64,000 bases of DNA, from contig NZ_JADIKE010000031.1 in NCBI RefSeq assembly GCF_016904955.1, positions 123,265 through 187,264 of the forward strand. The letters run 5' to 3'. Under the pieces are notes generated by a model. The model did not search any database, was not told the DNA's origin, and saw nothing but the letters and a program-made list of their open reading frames with translations. Origin of the DNA: Dyella flava. GTDB lineage: Bacteria > Pseudomonadota > Gammaproteobacteria > Xanthomonadales > Rhodanobacteraceae. The position numbers and the translations under genes were made by a program. Below, piece after piece: positions 8,463 to 17,467 of the stretch. The number at the start of each line of letters is the position of its first letter. Position 1 is the first letter of the stretch.

Positions 8463-9761
8463 ATGAAAACCATTCAACGCGTCGCCATTCTGGGCGGCGA
8501 CAGGATTCCTTTTGCGCGCTACAACACCGCCTACAAGGATCTGTCCAACAAGCAGATGCTGACCCAGGCATTCACGCAGCTGGTGCGCCGTTTCGACCTG
8601 CAAGGCCAGCGCATCGGCGAAGTGGTCGGTGGCGCCGTACTCAAGCATGCCCGCGATTTCAACCTCACCCGCGAAAGCATGCTCGGCAGTGGCCTGTCGC
8701 CACAAACGCCGGCTTATGATTTGCAACAAGCCTGTGCCACCTCGATCCAGGCGTCGGTCGCCGTTGCCAACAAGATTGCGCTCGGACAGATCGACGTGGG
8801 CATTGCCGGCGGCGTGGATTCGGCGTCAGACCTGCCGCTGGCGGTATCGGATGACCAGCGCGATCTGTTCCGCGAGCTTTCCGCTGCACGCACGACCACT
8901 GCCCGCCTCAAGGCATGGAGCAAGCTGCGGCCATCCATGCTCCGTCCCCAAGTGGCGGATGTCGACGAACCACGCACCGGCCTGTCGATGGGGCAGCATA
9001 CCGAGCGCATGGTGCGCGAATGGAACATCAGCCGCGAGGAACAGGATGCGCTGGCGCTGGCCAGTCACCGCAATGGACTGGCCGCCTATGCACGCGGCTT
9101 CTACAAGGATCTGGTAACGCCCTTTGGCGGTCTGGAGCGTGACGGCATCCTGCGCCCGGACACCTCCATGGAACGCCTTGCCAGGCTTGCGCCTGCCTAC
9201 GACAAGACCTCTGGCAAGGGCACGCTGACGGCCGGCAACTCCACGCCGTTGACCGATGGCGCCGCGAGCGTGCTGCTGGTCAGCGAAGCCTGGGCCGCCG
9301 CCAGCCATCATCAGCCGCTGGCCTGGTTTGTCGATGCCGAAACCGCTGCAGTGGATTTCTTCACCCAGCAATCCGAAGGGTTGTTGATGGCGCCCGCGCA
9401 TGCCGTTGCACGATTGCTGGCACGCAACAACCTGACGCTCGGCGATTTCGATTACTACGAAATCCATGAGGCTTTCACGGGCCAGGTGCTGTGCACCCTT
9501 AAAGCCTGGGAAAGCGCCGAGTACTGCCGCGAGCACCTGGGATTGGCTGCGCCGCTCGGCAGCATTGATCGCTCACGCCTGAACGTCAACGGCGGCTCGG
9601 TAGGGCTGGGGCACCCGTTTGCTGCCACCGGCGCGCGTATCGTGGCGGCAGCAGCCAAGCAGTTGGCGGAACACCGCGCCGCCACCGGCCGCAGCGGGCG
9701 CACGCTGATTTCGGTCTGTGCCGCCGGAGGCCTGAGCGTGGCGGCCATTCTGGAAGGCTGA
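8463..9761 (+). CDS. acetyl-CoA C-acyltransferase (thiolase)
   Basis: A 432-residue type I/II thiolase. The active-site Cys lies in QQACATSIQA, the base His in YEIHEAFTG, the second Cys in SVCAAGG, and the glycine-rich NVNGGSVGLGHPFAATG loop is intact, so the enzyme looks active. Length and motifs are closest to the FadI/long thiolase group. It either cleaves 3-ketoacyl-CoA in beta-oxidation or joins two acyl-CoA units. It is co-directional with the SDR gene. No hydratase or second beta-oxidation gene is adjacent, so the pathway cannot be fixed. Confidence 0.93.
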   Translation: MKTIQRVAILGGDRIPFARYNTAYKDLSNKQMLTQAFTQLVRRFDLQGQRIGEVVGGAVLKHARDFNLTRESMLGSGLSPQTPAYDLQQACATSIQASVAVANKIALGQIDVGIAGGVDSASDLPLAVSDDQRDLFRELSAARTTTARLKAWSKLRPSMLRPQVADVDEPRTGLSMGQHTERMVREWNISREEQDALALASHRNGLAAYARGFYKDLVTPFGGLERDGILRPDTSMERLARLAPAYDKTSGKGTLTAGNSTPLTDGAASVLLVSEAWAAASHHQPLAWFVDAETAAVDFFTQQSEGLLMAPAHAVARLLARNNLTLGDFDYYEIHEAFTGQVLCTLKAWESAEYCREHLGLAAPLGSIDRSRLNVNGGSVGLGHPFAATGARIVAAAAKQLAEHRAATGRSGRTLISVCAAGGLSVAAILEG

Positions 9762-9778
9762 ATAGCCCTCCGGTAGCG

Positions 9779-10771
9779 TCAGTGCGCGTGGCCTGACGCT
9801 ATCGGGGATGGATTCAGCGCAACATCGTCCGGCAGCGACAGCCGGTCGATGTCGTAACCGGCATCGGCCCAGGCATCCAATCCACCCAGCAAGGGACGAA
9901 CACGACGGTAGCCCAGCATCATCAGCCCCTTGGCGGCCTTCGCGGCCGAAACCTCATTGGGGCAACTGCAATAGATCACGATTTCCTGCTCGATCGACAC
10001 CTTTTGCAGGTCCTCGTCGACGCCACGCAGATCCGCCATCAGGGCGCCGGGAATAATGCGGTTATCCACCACGCGCGCCGCCTGCGAACGCACATCGACC
10101 ACCACGGGTTTGCGCTCGTCTTCCATCAGCTTGTTCAGCTCTTCCACCGTGATGCGCGCCAGGCGCAGCGACAGCAGCAACTTCCGCCGCTGCCACCATT
10201 TCACCAGGATATAGGCCAGCAAGCCGGCCACAATGATTTCGATCGCGACAGTACCCGCGCTGGCCAGTATGAGCAGCAGATGATCGATCTGATGAGCGAA
10301 GGCATAGCCCAGGGCGACCATCACGCCGATCCAGAGCAGCGAACCGAGGCCATCCATCAGCACAAAGATCTGTGGCCGCAGCCGCATCGCGCCCACCAGC
10401 GGCGGGGCGATGGTGGACAATCCCGGCACGAATTTCGCCACCAGCAGAATCTGCCCGCGCCAGCGCTGGAAGCGCAGCTCGGACTGCTTCACGCAAGAGT
10501 CCGGCGAAAGCGAAATGCGACAGAGCGTGCGCATCACCGTTGCGCCGAAGTAGCGTCCGGCCCAATACCAGGCCAGGTCGGCCAGCAGGCAGGCCACCAG
10601 CGCCACCAGCACCACCGCGCCCAGCGGCAGCTTGCCGATCGAGGACAAGGCCCCGGCTATCACCAGGGTGGGCACAGCTGGAATCGGCGCACCGGCCTGC
10701 TCCGCCAGCACGTTGAGGAAGACCAGCAACAAGCCGTATTCCGCGATCAATTCGATAATCGCATGGGTCAC
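9779..10771 (-). CDS. DedA-family membrane protein fused to a rhodanese domain
   Basis: A 330-residue two-domain protein. Residues 1-200 are a DedA/SNARE-associated membrane domain with the EQAGAPIP re-entrant motif and FVPGLSTIAPPLVG. Residues ~225-320 are a rhodanese domain with the loop YCSCPNE holding the putative catalytic Cys. The GTG at 10771 is preferred because a GAGGGACG ribosome-binding site precedes it and the DedA domain starts at once; a longer reading adds an unrelated tail. DedA proteins act in envelope lipid carrier and pH homeostasis; rhodaneses transfer sulfane sulfur. The job of the fusion is not known. The final stop is 17 bases from the convergent thiolase gene. Confidence 0.9.
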   Translation of the reverse strand: MTHAIIELIAEYGLLLVFLNVLAEQAGAPIPAVPTLVIAGALSSIGKLPLGAVVLVALVACLLADLAWYWAGRYFGATVMRTLCRISLSPDSCVKQSELRFQRWRGQILLVAKFVPGLSTIAPPLVGAMRLRPQIFVLMDGLGSLLWIGVMVALGYAFAHQIDHLLLILASAGTVAIEIIVAGLLAYILVKWWQRRKLLLSLRLARITVEELNKLMEDERKPVVVDVRSQAARVVDNRIIPGALMADLRGVDEDLQKVSIEQEIVIYCSCPNEVSAAKAAKGLMMLGYRRVRPLLGGLDAWADAGYDIDRLSLPDDVALNPSPIASGHAH

Positions 10772-10903
10772 CGGACCGTCCCTCGATAGAATTCCACCAT
10801 GTCGGTGTGCGCATCGTTGGGGCAATCGGCGCCGATTGCAAGCAGCAAGCAGGGGCTGCGCGGCCAAACCGCGAGCCCCTGCCGAAAAAGATGTTTTGAA
10901 GAC

Positions 10904-11605
10904 TTATCGGGGCGAATCTTCCGCCAGCAGGCTACGGAAGATGAGGCCGCCCACCGCGCCGCCGATCAACGGCACCACCCAGAACATCCACAGCTGCTGG
11001 ACCGCCCAAGTGCCCTGGAAAAGGGCTACGCCAGTGCTGCGGGCCGGGTTCACGGAGGTATTGGTGATCGGGATGCTGATCAGGTGGATGATGGTCAGCG
11101 TCAGGCCAATCGCCAGCGGGCCGAAACCGGGCGGTGCACGGCGGTCGGTTGAACCGTGGATCACTATCACGAACATGGCGCTGAGTACGAACTCACTGAC
11201 CATACAGGCCAGCAGCGAATAACCGCCCGGTGAATGTTCGCCGTAGCCGTTGGAAGCGAATCCGCTGGCCGTTGCATCGAAGCCAGGCTTGCCCGAGGCA
11301 ATGACGTAGATCACCGCGGCCGCGAGGATGGCGCCAAGGACCTGCACGACGATATAGGGAATGACATCCTTGCCGCTGAAGCGCCCGCCGAAGAATAGAC
11401 CGACTGTCACGGCTGGATTGAAATGCGCCCCGGAAATGCCGGCACAGGCATAGGCCATCGTCACCACCGTAAGGCCGAACGCAAGCGCAACACCAAGAAA
11501 ACCGATACCGAGCTGAGGAAATGCGGCGTCAAATACCGCACTGCCGCAACCACCAAGTACCAGCCAGAACGTTCCGAAAAACTCGGCACTGAGTCGTTTG
11601 AACAT
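10904..11605 (-). CDS. aqpZ: aquaporin Z
   Basis: A 233-residue MIP-family channel with six membrane helices and both half-helix motifs, HFNPAVT and SVNPARS. The Arg after the second NPA and the overall shortness favour a water-selective aquaporin over a glyceroporin. The start at 11605 has a GGAG ribosome-binding site eight bases upstream; longer readings have no membrane or signal character. It acts in the inner membrane in osmotic adaptation. It is a single-gene unit, divergent from a methyltransferase across a 387-bp gap. Confidence 0.95.
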   Translation of the reverse strand: MFKRLSAEFFGTFWLVLGGCGSAVFDAAFPQLGIGFLGVALAFGLTVVTMAYACAGISGAHFNPAVTVGLFFGGRFSGKDVIPYIVVQVLGAILAAAVIYVIASGKPGFDATASGFASNGYGEHSPGGYSLLACMVSEFVLSAMFVIVIHGSTDRRAPPGFGPLAIGLTLTIIHLISIPITNTSVNPARSTGVALFQGTWAVQQLWMFWVVPLIGGAVGGLIFRSLLAEDSPR

Positions 11606-11893
11606 GAGTGTCTCCGAATCAATAGAAATGATGAGCGCATCACGCAATGCGAGGTTGGCTGCCAATTTCTTTATTGCGACGTCTGCTGTCCCCCGGAGGC
11701 CACGCTGCGATCCACGCGGTGGCAGAACGCGTAATACCACGCGGTCATGCGGTGCGGAAGCCTTTATTCGCACTGCAACACGCGAGCTAAGTTTTGTGAG
11801 TACGAGGTGAAAAGTGCGCTGTGGCGTGTGCGCCCTGCTTATGGCGGATAAAGCCCGCCCGAGTCCCAAGCCGCGAATACCCTGCCGTCGTGT

Positions 11894-11953
11894 CTAGGGC
11901 CCGCTAGCGCTATTGGCAACGCGAGCTACGCCAATAGTGCTAACAGGCCCTAG
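11894..11953. repeat. 60-bp imperfect palindrome with CTAG ends
   Basis: Arms at 11894-11917 and 11930-11953 match at 21 of 24 positions around a 12-base loop, and both outer ends read CTAG. The three mismatches are C-A when read on the plus strand, so they become G-U pairs in a minus-strand RNA. The rest of the 387-bp gap between aqpZ and the methyltransferase (11606-11893) shows only several short AT/GC palindromic bits and no gene. The element may be a MITE or REP-like unit. Confidence 0.7.
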
Positions 11954-11992
11954 GATGGCCATCCAGTCACCGCACCTCCAGGCACGCCAGGC

Positions 11993-12688
11993 ATGCACAA
12001 CGATACGAACCCTGAAACCTGCATCCTGGAAAGCTGGCATAAAAATGCCGATGCATGGACGCACACCGTGCGTCATGGCCATATTGAAAGCCGGCGTCTG
12101 GTCACTGACCGGGCGATCATCGACGCCGTCCTTGCCGGCCGGCCCCGCTCGGCGCTGGACTTGGGATGTGGCGAAGGCTGGCTGGTGCGTGCGCTGAGCG
12201 CATGCGGGATTTCGGCCATCGGCGTGGATGCCGTACCGGCGCTGATTGACCGCGCGCGCGAATTGGGCGGCGACTTTCGCCTCGCTTCCTACGAGGATGT
12301 CGTGGCTGGACAGCTATCGCTCAAGGCCGATGTGCTGGTGTGCAATTTCGCCTTGCTGGGCAAGACTTCCGTCGAGCAGCTGCTGGCATCTCTGCCGCGC
12401 ATGCTGCAAGACGGCGGCCGCCTGGTCGTGCAGACCGTGCACCCACTGATGGCCTGCGGCGAACACGCCTACGTTGACGGCTGGAGACGGGAAGAATGGG
12501 TGGGATTCGGCTCGGCGTTTCCCTCGCCTGCGCCGTGGTACTTCAGGACACTGGCAAGCTGGATGGCCTTGTTTGCGGAATCGGGCTGGCAACTATGCGA
12601 AATGCGCGAACCGCTGCATCCGGGCACCGGCAAGCCGGCTTCGGTGATCTTTATCGTGCAGAGGGCGGCAGCGCTACAACGTCGATAA
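11993..12688 (+). CDS. class I SAM-dependent methyltransferase
   Basis: A 231-residue Rossmann-fold methyltransferase. Motif I is ALDLGCGEGWL (~53-63), the acidic residue of motif II lies in GVDAVPALID, and the post-I segment reads ADVLVCNFALL followed by GGRLVVQTVHP. The N-terminal WHKNADAWTHTVRHG box is typical of small-molecule methyltransferases of the UbiE/Methyltransf_11/25 kind. The substrate is unknown. It starts ~40 bases after the palindromic repeat and ends facing the HU-like gene. Confidence 0.9.
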   Translation: MHNDTNPETCILESWHKNADAWTHTVRHGHIESRRLVTDRAIIDAVLAGRPRSALDLGCGEGWLVRALSACGISAIGVDAVPALIDRARELGGDFRLASYEDVVAGQLSLKADVLVCNFALLGKTSVEQLLASLPRMLQDGGRLVVQTVHPLMACGEHAYVDGWRREEWVGFGSAFPSPAPWYFRTLASWMALFAESGWQLCEMREPLHPGTGKPASVIFIVQRAAALQRR

Positions 12689-12709
12689 CGACATGGGCTG
12701 CGTAAAACC

Positions 12710-12776
12710 GGGATGCGTCGCTTCGCAGTAACGCATCCCGAGGTTTCCGGGCCGGTGCGCATGCGCCCGGCCCGGA
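12710..12776. terminator. two strong hairpins between convergent genes
   Basis: Stem one pairs 12710-12718 with 12731-12739 and stem two pairs 12746-12755 with 12767-12776, both perfect. Neither is followed by a T run, so they are probably weak or bidirectional transcript ends or 3' stabilisers for the methyltransferase and HU-like mRNAs. Confidence 0.5.
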
Positions 12777-12783
12777 ATGAGGA

Positions 12784-13152
12784 TCAGAGCGCCGCGTCCT
12801 TGAGCTTCTTCAGCGGACGGATCTTCACCTTCACGGTGGCGGGCTTCGCAGCGAACCACTGCTCTTCCTTCGTGAAGGGGTTGATGCCCTTGCGCTTCGG
12901 CTTGGCCGGAACGTTGACGGCAGTGATCTTCAGCAGGCCCGGCAGGGTGAACACGCCGGCACCCTTCTTGTGAATCGACGCGTGTGCAACACCTTCGAGC
13001 GCGGAAAGCACCGCGCGCACTTCCTTGGATGCAACACCGGTGGTTTCAGCCAGGTGTGCAACCAGACCCGACTTGCTCAGTGCTTCCTTGATCGGCTTCG
13101 GAGCTGCGGCGGCTTTGGATGCCGTTTTGCCTTTTGCTGCCTTCTTTGCCAT
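12784..13152 (-). CDS. HU-family DNA-binding protein with lysine/alanine-rich N-tail
   Basis: A 122-residue nucleoid protein. Residues ~1-20 are a basic K/A tail (MAKKAAKGKTASKAAAA) absent from classic 90-residue HU; the rest is the HU/IHF fold, with a helical dimerisation half and the beta-arm region around GINPFTKEEQWFAAKPATVKVKI. This extended HU form is usual in Xanthomonadales. It should bind and bend DNA without strong sequence choice. It is a single-gene unit; upstream, TTGCAT-17-CATAAA (about 13199-13237, minus strand) could be a sigma-70 promoter, which is only a weak match. Confidence 0.9.
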   Translation of the reverse strand: MAKKAAKGKTASKAAAAPKPIKEALSKSGLVAHLAETTGVASKEVRAVLSALEGVAHASIHKKGAGVFTLPGLLKITAVNVPAKPKRKGINPFTKEEQWFAAKPATVKVKIRPLKKLKDAAL

Positions 13153-13292
13153 GGACTACCCCATCGTTATTTGGTTTGTTGAATTGCCTCTCGGCGAGCT
13201 GAAATGTAGGGGAAATTTATGGCGTCGCCAACTAGCAAATGCAAAAAAACCTATAAAAGGTGCATTCAGCGGCTGCTGGACCGCCCCGGAGC

Positions 13293-14081
13293 CTAGCGGA
13301 GCACGCTTTTTACCAGCATAAAAAGGGCAACGGCCACGACGATGGCCGCGAAAAGGATGCTCAGCGCACCGCGCTTTCTGGACAAATTCTGAGCACCCAA
13401 CATGCCCAGCCAACCACCCACGATGCCGCCGGCGATGAACTCCAGTGCGACCGGCCAGGCCACCCATCCCGAAACGGCATAGTTGACCGCCGCCGTAAAA
13501 GCAAAGGCCCCCACGCAGAACAGTGACGTGCCGATCGCATCGATCATCCCCATGCCACTGGCAAAAACCAGTCCTGGCACGATCAGGAAGCCACCGCCAA
13601 TACCGAAGAATCCAGACAGGCTTCCTGCCCCCAATCCAACGATACCCAGGCGGGGAAACATGTATCTGCGTGGATAGCCGGTGCCGTCGTGCCCACGCCT
13701 GCCCCGCAACATCAAGGCGGCAATGACCATCATCAGCAATGCAAACAGCACCAGCAGATGATGGCCATCGATGATCTTGCCGAGACTGGACCCAAGAAAG
13801 GCACCCAGTACACCGGTGGCCGCAAACATGAAAGCCGCCGGCCAGCGCACATTCCCTGCCCTGGCATGTGGAATCAGGTTGGCAAAGGCGTTGGCGGCGA
13901 CCGCCAGTGCGCTGGTGCCGATGGCGACATGCGGATCGCGCAGCCCGACAACGTAAAGCAACAACGGTACGGCCAGGATCGATCCGCCGCCACCAATCAG
14001 CGCAAGCGAAAAACCCACTGCGGAACCGCAGAGCATGGCTAGCAAATGGTGCAACAGGGTCGGATCCATGGTGTGGTGCAT
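13293..14081 (-). CDS. TauE/SafE family sulfite/anion exporter-like protein
   Basis: A 262-residue polytopic inner-membrane protein with about eight helices and the two duplicated glycine-rich TauE/SafE signatures (LALIGGGGSILAVPLLLYVVG and GAGSLSGFFGIGGGFLIVPG, each here shortened to the key part). Starts at 14081 or 14069 are both possible; neither has a clear ribosome-binding site. Family members move sulfite, sulfoacetate or other organic anions. Here it is the last gene of the copper cluster, about 110 bases after the cytochrome c gene, which may hint at a role in metal or sulfur handling (inference). Confidence 0.88.
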   Translation of the reverse strand: MHHTMDPTLLHHLLAMLCGSAVGFSLALIGGGGSILAVPLLLYVVGLRDPHVAIGTSALAVAANAFANLIPHARAGNVRWPAAFMFAATGVLGAFLGSSLGKIIDGHHLLVLFALLMMVIAALMLRGRRGHDGTGYPRRYMFPRLGIVGLGAGSLSGFFGIGGGFLIVPGLVFASGMGMIDAIGTSLFCVGAFAFTAAVNYAVSGWVAWPVALEFIAGGIVGGWLGMLGAQNLSRKRGALSILFAAIVVAVALFMLVKSVLR

Positions 14082-14189
14082 CAACGAACCAAGTGGCCAT
14101 TAAACCCTAAACCGAAGCTCCGCACCCTGGTCCCAAAGTTGGCCTGTCGCGGAGCGTTCGCATGAAACTGCCGCCGTCCACACTGGCGA

Positions 14190-14777
14190 TCAATGCGATG
14201 TTTCGCCACTGCCGTCGTGCGCCCCTTGCTTGCCTGCGCCCATATCCATGTCCATATCGTTGTCCGGCGGCGCCTTGGCAACGACGTCCTTGTATTGCGC
14301 CGGCGTCATGCCTGGAAGCTTTTGCAGGAAGGCCACCATGCTCCAGATGGTCGGGTCATCATGCGTCGCGCCCCACGCCGGCATACCGCTCATCTTGACG
14401 CCGTGCTTGATGATCCAGAATGCCTCACGCGGCTCGATCCGCTGCTGCGAGAGATTGGGTGGCTGCGGATACAGGCCCGCACGAATTTCCGAATCGCTCA
14501 TGCCTGGCGCAAGATGACAACCGGTGCACATGGCGGCGTACTGCCCGGCGCCTTTCAGAATCAGCGTGGGATCGTCCAGATTGGGCACGCTGATGTCCCT
14601 GGCATGCCGTTGCACGGAGTGCTCACGCACCATCGTGAGGAAGCGATAGGTAAGCGGCTCGTGCGGCGAATCGGCGCCGATGTTGTAGAAGCCGGACCAG
14701 GCATAGGCGTAGGCCAGCAAGCCCAGCACCACGACACCGGCCACCATGCTGGTGCGATATTCAATACGTCGCTTCAT
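14190..14777 (-). CDS. c-type cytochrome, membrane-anchored, single haem
   Basis: A 195-residue protein with one uncleaved N-terminal membrane helix (residues ~10-28) and a cytochrome c domain. The haem-binding site is CTGCH (~84-88) and the likely sixth ligand is a Met in GVKMSGMPAWG. The C-terminus carries an Asp/Met repeat (DMDMDMG) that could bind copper. It lies 24 bases after copB in the copper cluster and should sit in the periplasm facing the inner membrane. An electron acceptor or donor role for the CopA oxidase is possible but not shown. Confidence 0.9.
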   Translation of the reverse strand: MKRRIEYRTSMVAGVVVLGLLAYAYAWSGFYNIGADSPHEPLTYRFLTMVREHSVQRHARDISVPNLDDPTLILKGAGQYAAMCTGCHLAPGMSDSEIRAGLYPQPPNLSQQRIEPREAFWIIKHGVKMSGMPAWGATHDDPTIWSMVAFLQKLPGMTPAQYKDVVAKAPPDNDMDMDMGAGKQGAHDGSGETSH

Positions 14778-14801
14778 GGGATGTCCTAGGGACTGTTAGC
14801 A

Positions 14802-15635
14802 CTATAAGCTGATACGGATACCGACGACGAACTGCCGGTCAAAAACGGGAAACTGATCCTCACGCGCAAAACGCGCGGTCGTACCGAAACGGCGCGTCCA
14901 TACCACGCCGAAATAAGGCGCGAACTGCCGCGAGATTTGATAGCGAAGACGCAACCCAAGTTGCGCATTGGACAGACCGCCACCCACCTGCTGCGCCGGA
15001 TCATCCTTGCTATACAGATTCACTTCCAGCTCCGGTTGAAGCATCAGGCGCTGGGTAAAGCGCAGCGTATATTCGGCCCGCGTGCGCGCAGCAAACCGGC
15101 CCGACTCACCGGCATACGCTGTCGCCTCCAACTCCACCCAGTATGGCGAGAGCCCCTCCAGGCCGAATGCCGCCCAATTGCGTTGTGGCCCGATCCCCAG
15201 ATCATGCCGCACACCGAGCTGCGTGCTCCAGAAGGCTGATACGGGGTGACTCCACAACGCTTCGATATCGGCATGGTCGATACGCCCCTGGCTGCCTTCG
15301 CCTTCGCTGCGCAACCAGAGCTTATTGTCGTCATTGCCATACCAGGCCTCTGCCTCCCACATGGGGCCACGTCCCCCATAGCCGTCGGCATATTCCAGTT
15401 GATCGACCAGCAGCATCGCGTAGGAGGCATTGTCATGCATATCCATGTTTTGCATGGAAGCCTGGCTGGACATGACAAATGACGATGAATCGGCATTGCC
15501 GGCCGATGGCGTGGACTGCATGTCTGACATGTTCATGCCTGAATCCTGCGCCGCGGCGAAGGCCGGCAAAGCCAGCCAGCCGATGGCCACCCAGCGGCAG
15601 TGACAAAGCGCGGCCTTGTGCCTGAATCGACTCAT
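14802..15635 (-). CDS. copB: copper resistance protein CopB (outer membrane)
   Basis: A 277-residue protein of the PcoB/CopB family. The start at 15635 overlaps the copA stop by ATGA, which suggests translational coupling; the signal peptide ends near PAFAAAQ. A Met/His-rich segment (MNMSDMQ and MQNMDMHD, residues ~35-70) precedes a beta-barrel domain with alternating polar/hydrophobic strands that ends in the aromatic-type motif VVGIRISL. CopB proteins bind copper and sit in the outer membrane. This copy is of normal, short Xanthomonas-like length. Confidence 0.94.
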   Translation of the reverse strand: MSRFRHKAALCHCRWVAIGWLALPAFAAAQDSGMNMSDMQSTPSAGNADSSSFVMSSQASMQNMDMHDNASYAMLLVDQLEYADGYGGRGPMWEAEAWYGNDDNKLWLRSEGEGSQGRIDHADIEALWSHPVSAFWSTQLGVRHDLGIGPQRNWAAFGLEGLSPYWVELEATAYAGESGRFAARTRAEYTLRFTQRLMLQPELEVNLYSKDDPAQQVGGGLSNAQLGLRLRYQISRQFAPYFGVVWTRRFGTTARFAREDQFPVFDRQFVVGIRISL

Positions 15636-17380
15636 GCCACCACCACTTCGCGGAACATGCCCGCTTCCATATGGAAAAGCATGTGGCAGTGATACGCCCA
15701 GCGCCCCGGATTGTCCGCGGTCACGGCATAGCTGATCTGTTGCGCCGGCTGCACGTTGACGGTGTGCTTGCGTAGCTGGAAATGCCCATCGGCATCTTCC
15801 ACTTCGCTCCACATGCCGTGCAGATGAATCGGATGATTCATCATGGTGTCGTTGACCAGCACGATGCGCAACCGCTCGCCAGTATTGAAGCGCAGTGGAT
15901 TGGCATCGGAAAACTTCACGCCATCGAACGACCAGATGTAGCGTTCCATATTGCCGGTAAGCCGCAGCGTGATTTCCCGTCCAGGCTCACGCTTGTCAAG
16001 CGGCCCGCCAACCGTGTGCAGATCGGCGTAAGTCAGTGCGCGCCGACCGTTATCGCGCAAGCCCACCCCGGGGTCATCGAGGCTGGTCCGCGGATGCAAC
16101 ACACGCATGTCCACGCCCGGACCGGTTTTAAGCGGATGACCGGGTAACGCCGCTGAATCCTGCATCATCGGCATGGCCGAATGATCCATGTCCTGCATGC
16201 CCGCCATACCGTGCATAGCGTGCTCACCAGACGACATGGCGCCCATCATGTCTTGCATGCTCAGCCAGACGCGCGGGTCCATGGTCGGTACCTCAGCTTC
16301 CATGCCGGGGCGCGGCGCCAGCGTACCGCGTGCGTAGCCGCTGCGATCGATAGACTGCGCAAAGAGTGTGTATGCACGATCCTCCTGCGGCTCGACGATG
16401 ACGTCATAGGTTTCAGCGGGGTAGATACGGAATTCATCAACTTCGACCGGCTCGACATCCTGTCCGTCGGCACTGACGACCGACATCTTCAAACCGGGCA
16501 GGCGCACATCGAAGATCGTCATGGCCGAGCCATTGATGCAGCGCAGCCGGATTTTTTCGCCAGGCTTGAACAGGCCCGTCCAATTGCCGGTGGGCGCGCG
16601 CCCATTCATCAGATAGGTATAGGTGTAGGCCGAAACGTCGCTCAGATCGGTGGGATTCATGCGCATCGTGTTCCACATCTTGCGCATGGCGAGGGCTTCA
16701 CGCAGCCCTACCCGCTGCGCATCGCGCATGAAATCAGCCACAGTGGGCTGGCCAACATTATAGTAATCGCTTTGCTTTTTCAGGCGCGCAAAGATGCTGG
16801 CGGGGTTGTCGTCGGTCCAGTCATTGAGCATCACGACATAGTCGCGCTCGGTGGCGATGCGTTCGCCACCCGCCGGCTCGATCAACATGGCGCCGATCAA
16901 GCCGGTCTGTTCCTGATAACCCGAATGGGCGTGATACCAATAAGTGCCCGATTGCCGCAGTTTGAATTGGTAGACAAAGGTTTCGCCTGGCGCAATGCCG
17001 TCGAAACTGATGCCGGGTACACCATCCATCTGAAATGGCAGGACGATGCCATGCCAATGGATGGATGTCGGCACGCGCAGCCGGTTGGTAACACGCAGGT
17101 ATACGGTGTCGCCTTCTTTCCAGCGCAGGATCGGGCCAGGAAGACTGCCATTGACCGTGGTCGCTACAGCCGACTTGCCGGTGTAGTTGACGGCGGTTTC
17201 TCCGATCTCCAGCGCAAAGTCGTTGCCCGCAAGCGTGATGGGTGGCACGACCGGTTGCATGGCGGACGCGCGAGCGGGCCGACACAGCCCGAAAGCAGCC
17301 GCCGTACCGCCCAGGGCCAGGCCCTGGACGAATCGCCGCCGCGACAGATTCGTCGCAGACGACGGGTGGAACGTTTTCAT
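15632..17380 (-). CDS. copA: copper resistance multicopper oxidase CopA
   Basis: A 582-residue periplasmic multicopper oxidase. It has a Tat signal (SRRRFVQGLALGG) and the four copper-ligand blocks: HWHG (~109), WYHAHSG, HPIHLHG and the C-terminal HCHMLFHMEAGM (~567), so all three copper centres are intact. A Met/His-rich insert at ~380-410 (MHGMAGMQDMDHSAMPMM) is the copper-binding loop typical of PcoA/CopA. It oxidises Cu(I) to Cu(II) and sequesters copper. The ATG at 17380 follows GGAG. It lies after copL and overlaps copB. Confidence 0.96.
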   Translation of the reverse strand: MKTFHPSSATNLSRRRFVQGLALGGTAAAFGLCRPARASAMQPVVPPITLAGNDFALEIGETAVNYTGKSAVATTVNGSLPGPILRWKEGDTVYLRVTNRLRVPTSIHWHGIVLPFQMDGVPGISFDGIAPGETFVYQFKLRQSGTYWYHAHSGYQEQTGLIGAMLIEPAGGERIATERDYVVMLNDWTDDNPASIFARLKKQSDYYNVGQPTVADFMRDAQRVGLREALAMRKMWNTMRMNPTDLSDVSAYTYTYLMNGRAPTGNWTGLFKPGEKIRLRCINGSAMTIFDVRLPGLKMSVVSADGQDVEPVEVDEFRIYPAETYDVIVEPQEDRAYTLFAQSIDRSGYARGTLAPRPGMEAEVPTMDPRVWLSMQDMMGAMSSGEHAMHGMAGMQDMDHSAMPMMQDSAALPGHPLKTGPGVDMRVLHPRTSLDDPGVGLRDNGRRALTYADLHTVGGPLDKREPGREITLRLTGNMERYIWSFDGVKFSDANPLRFNTGERLRIVLVNDTMMNHPIHLHGMWSEVEDADGHFQLRKHTVNVQPAQQISYAVTADNPGRWAYHCHMLFHMEAGMFREVVVA

Positions 17381-17467
17381 GGGATGACTCCAAACCAGGC
17401 AGAACAACCTGCCACGGCCCGCGTCGAAGAAGAGCGGCCGTGCAGGAAGGCAGATCCGAGGGAGCGA

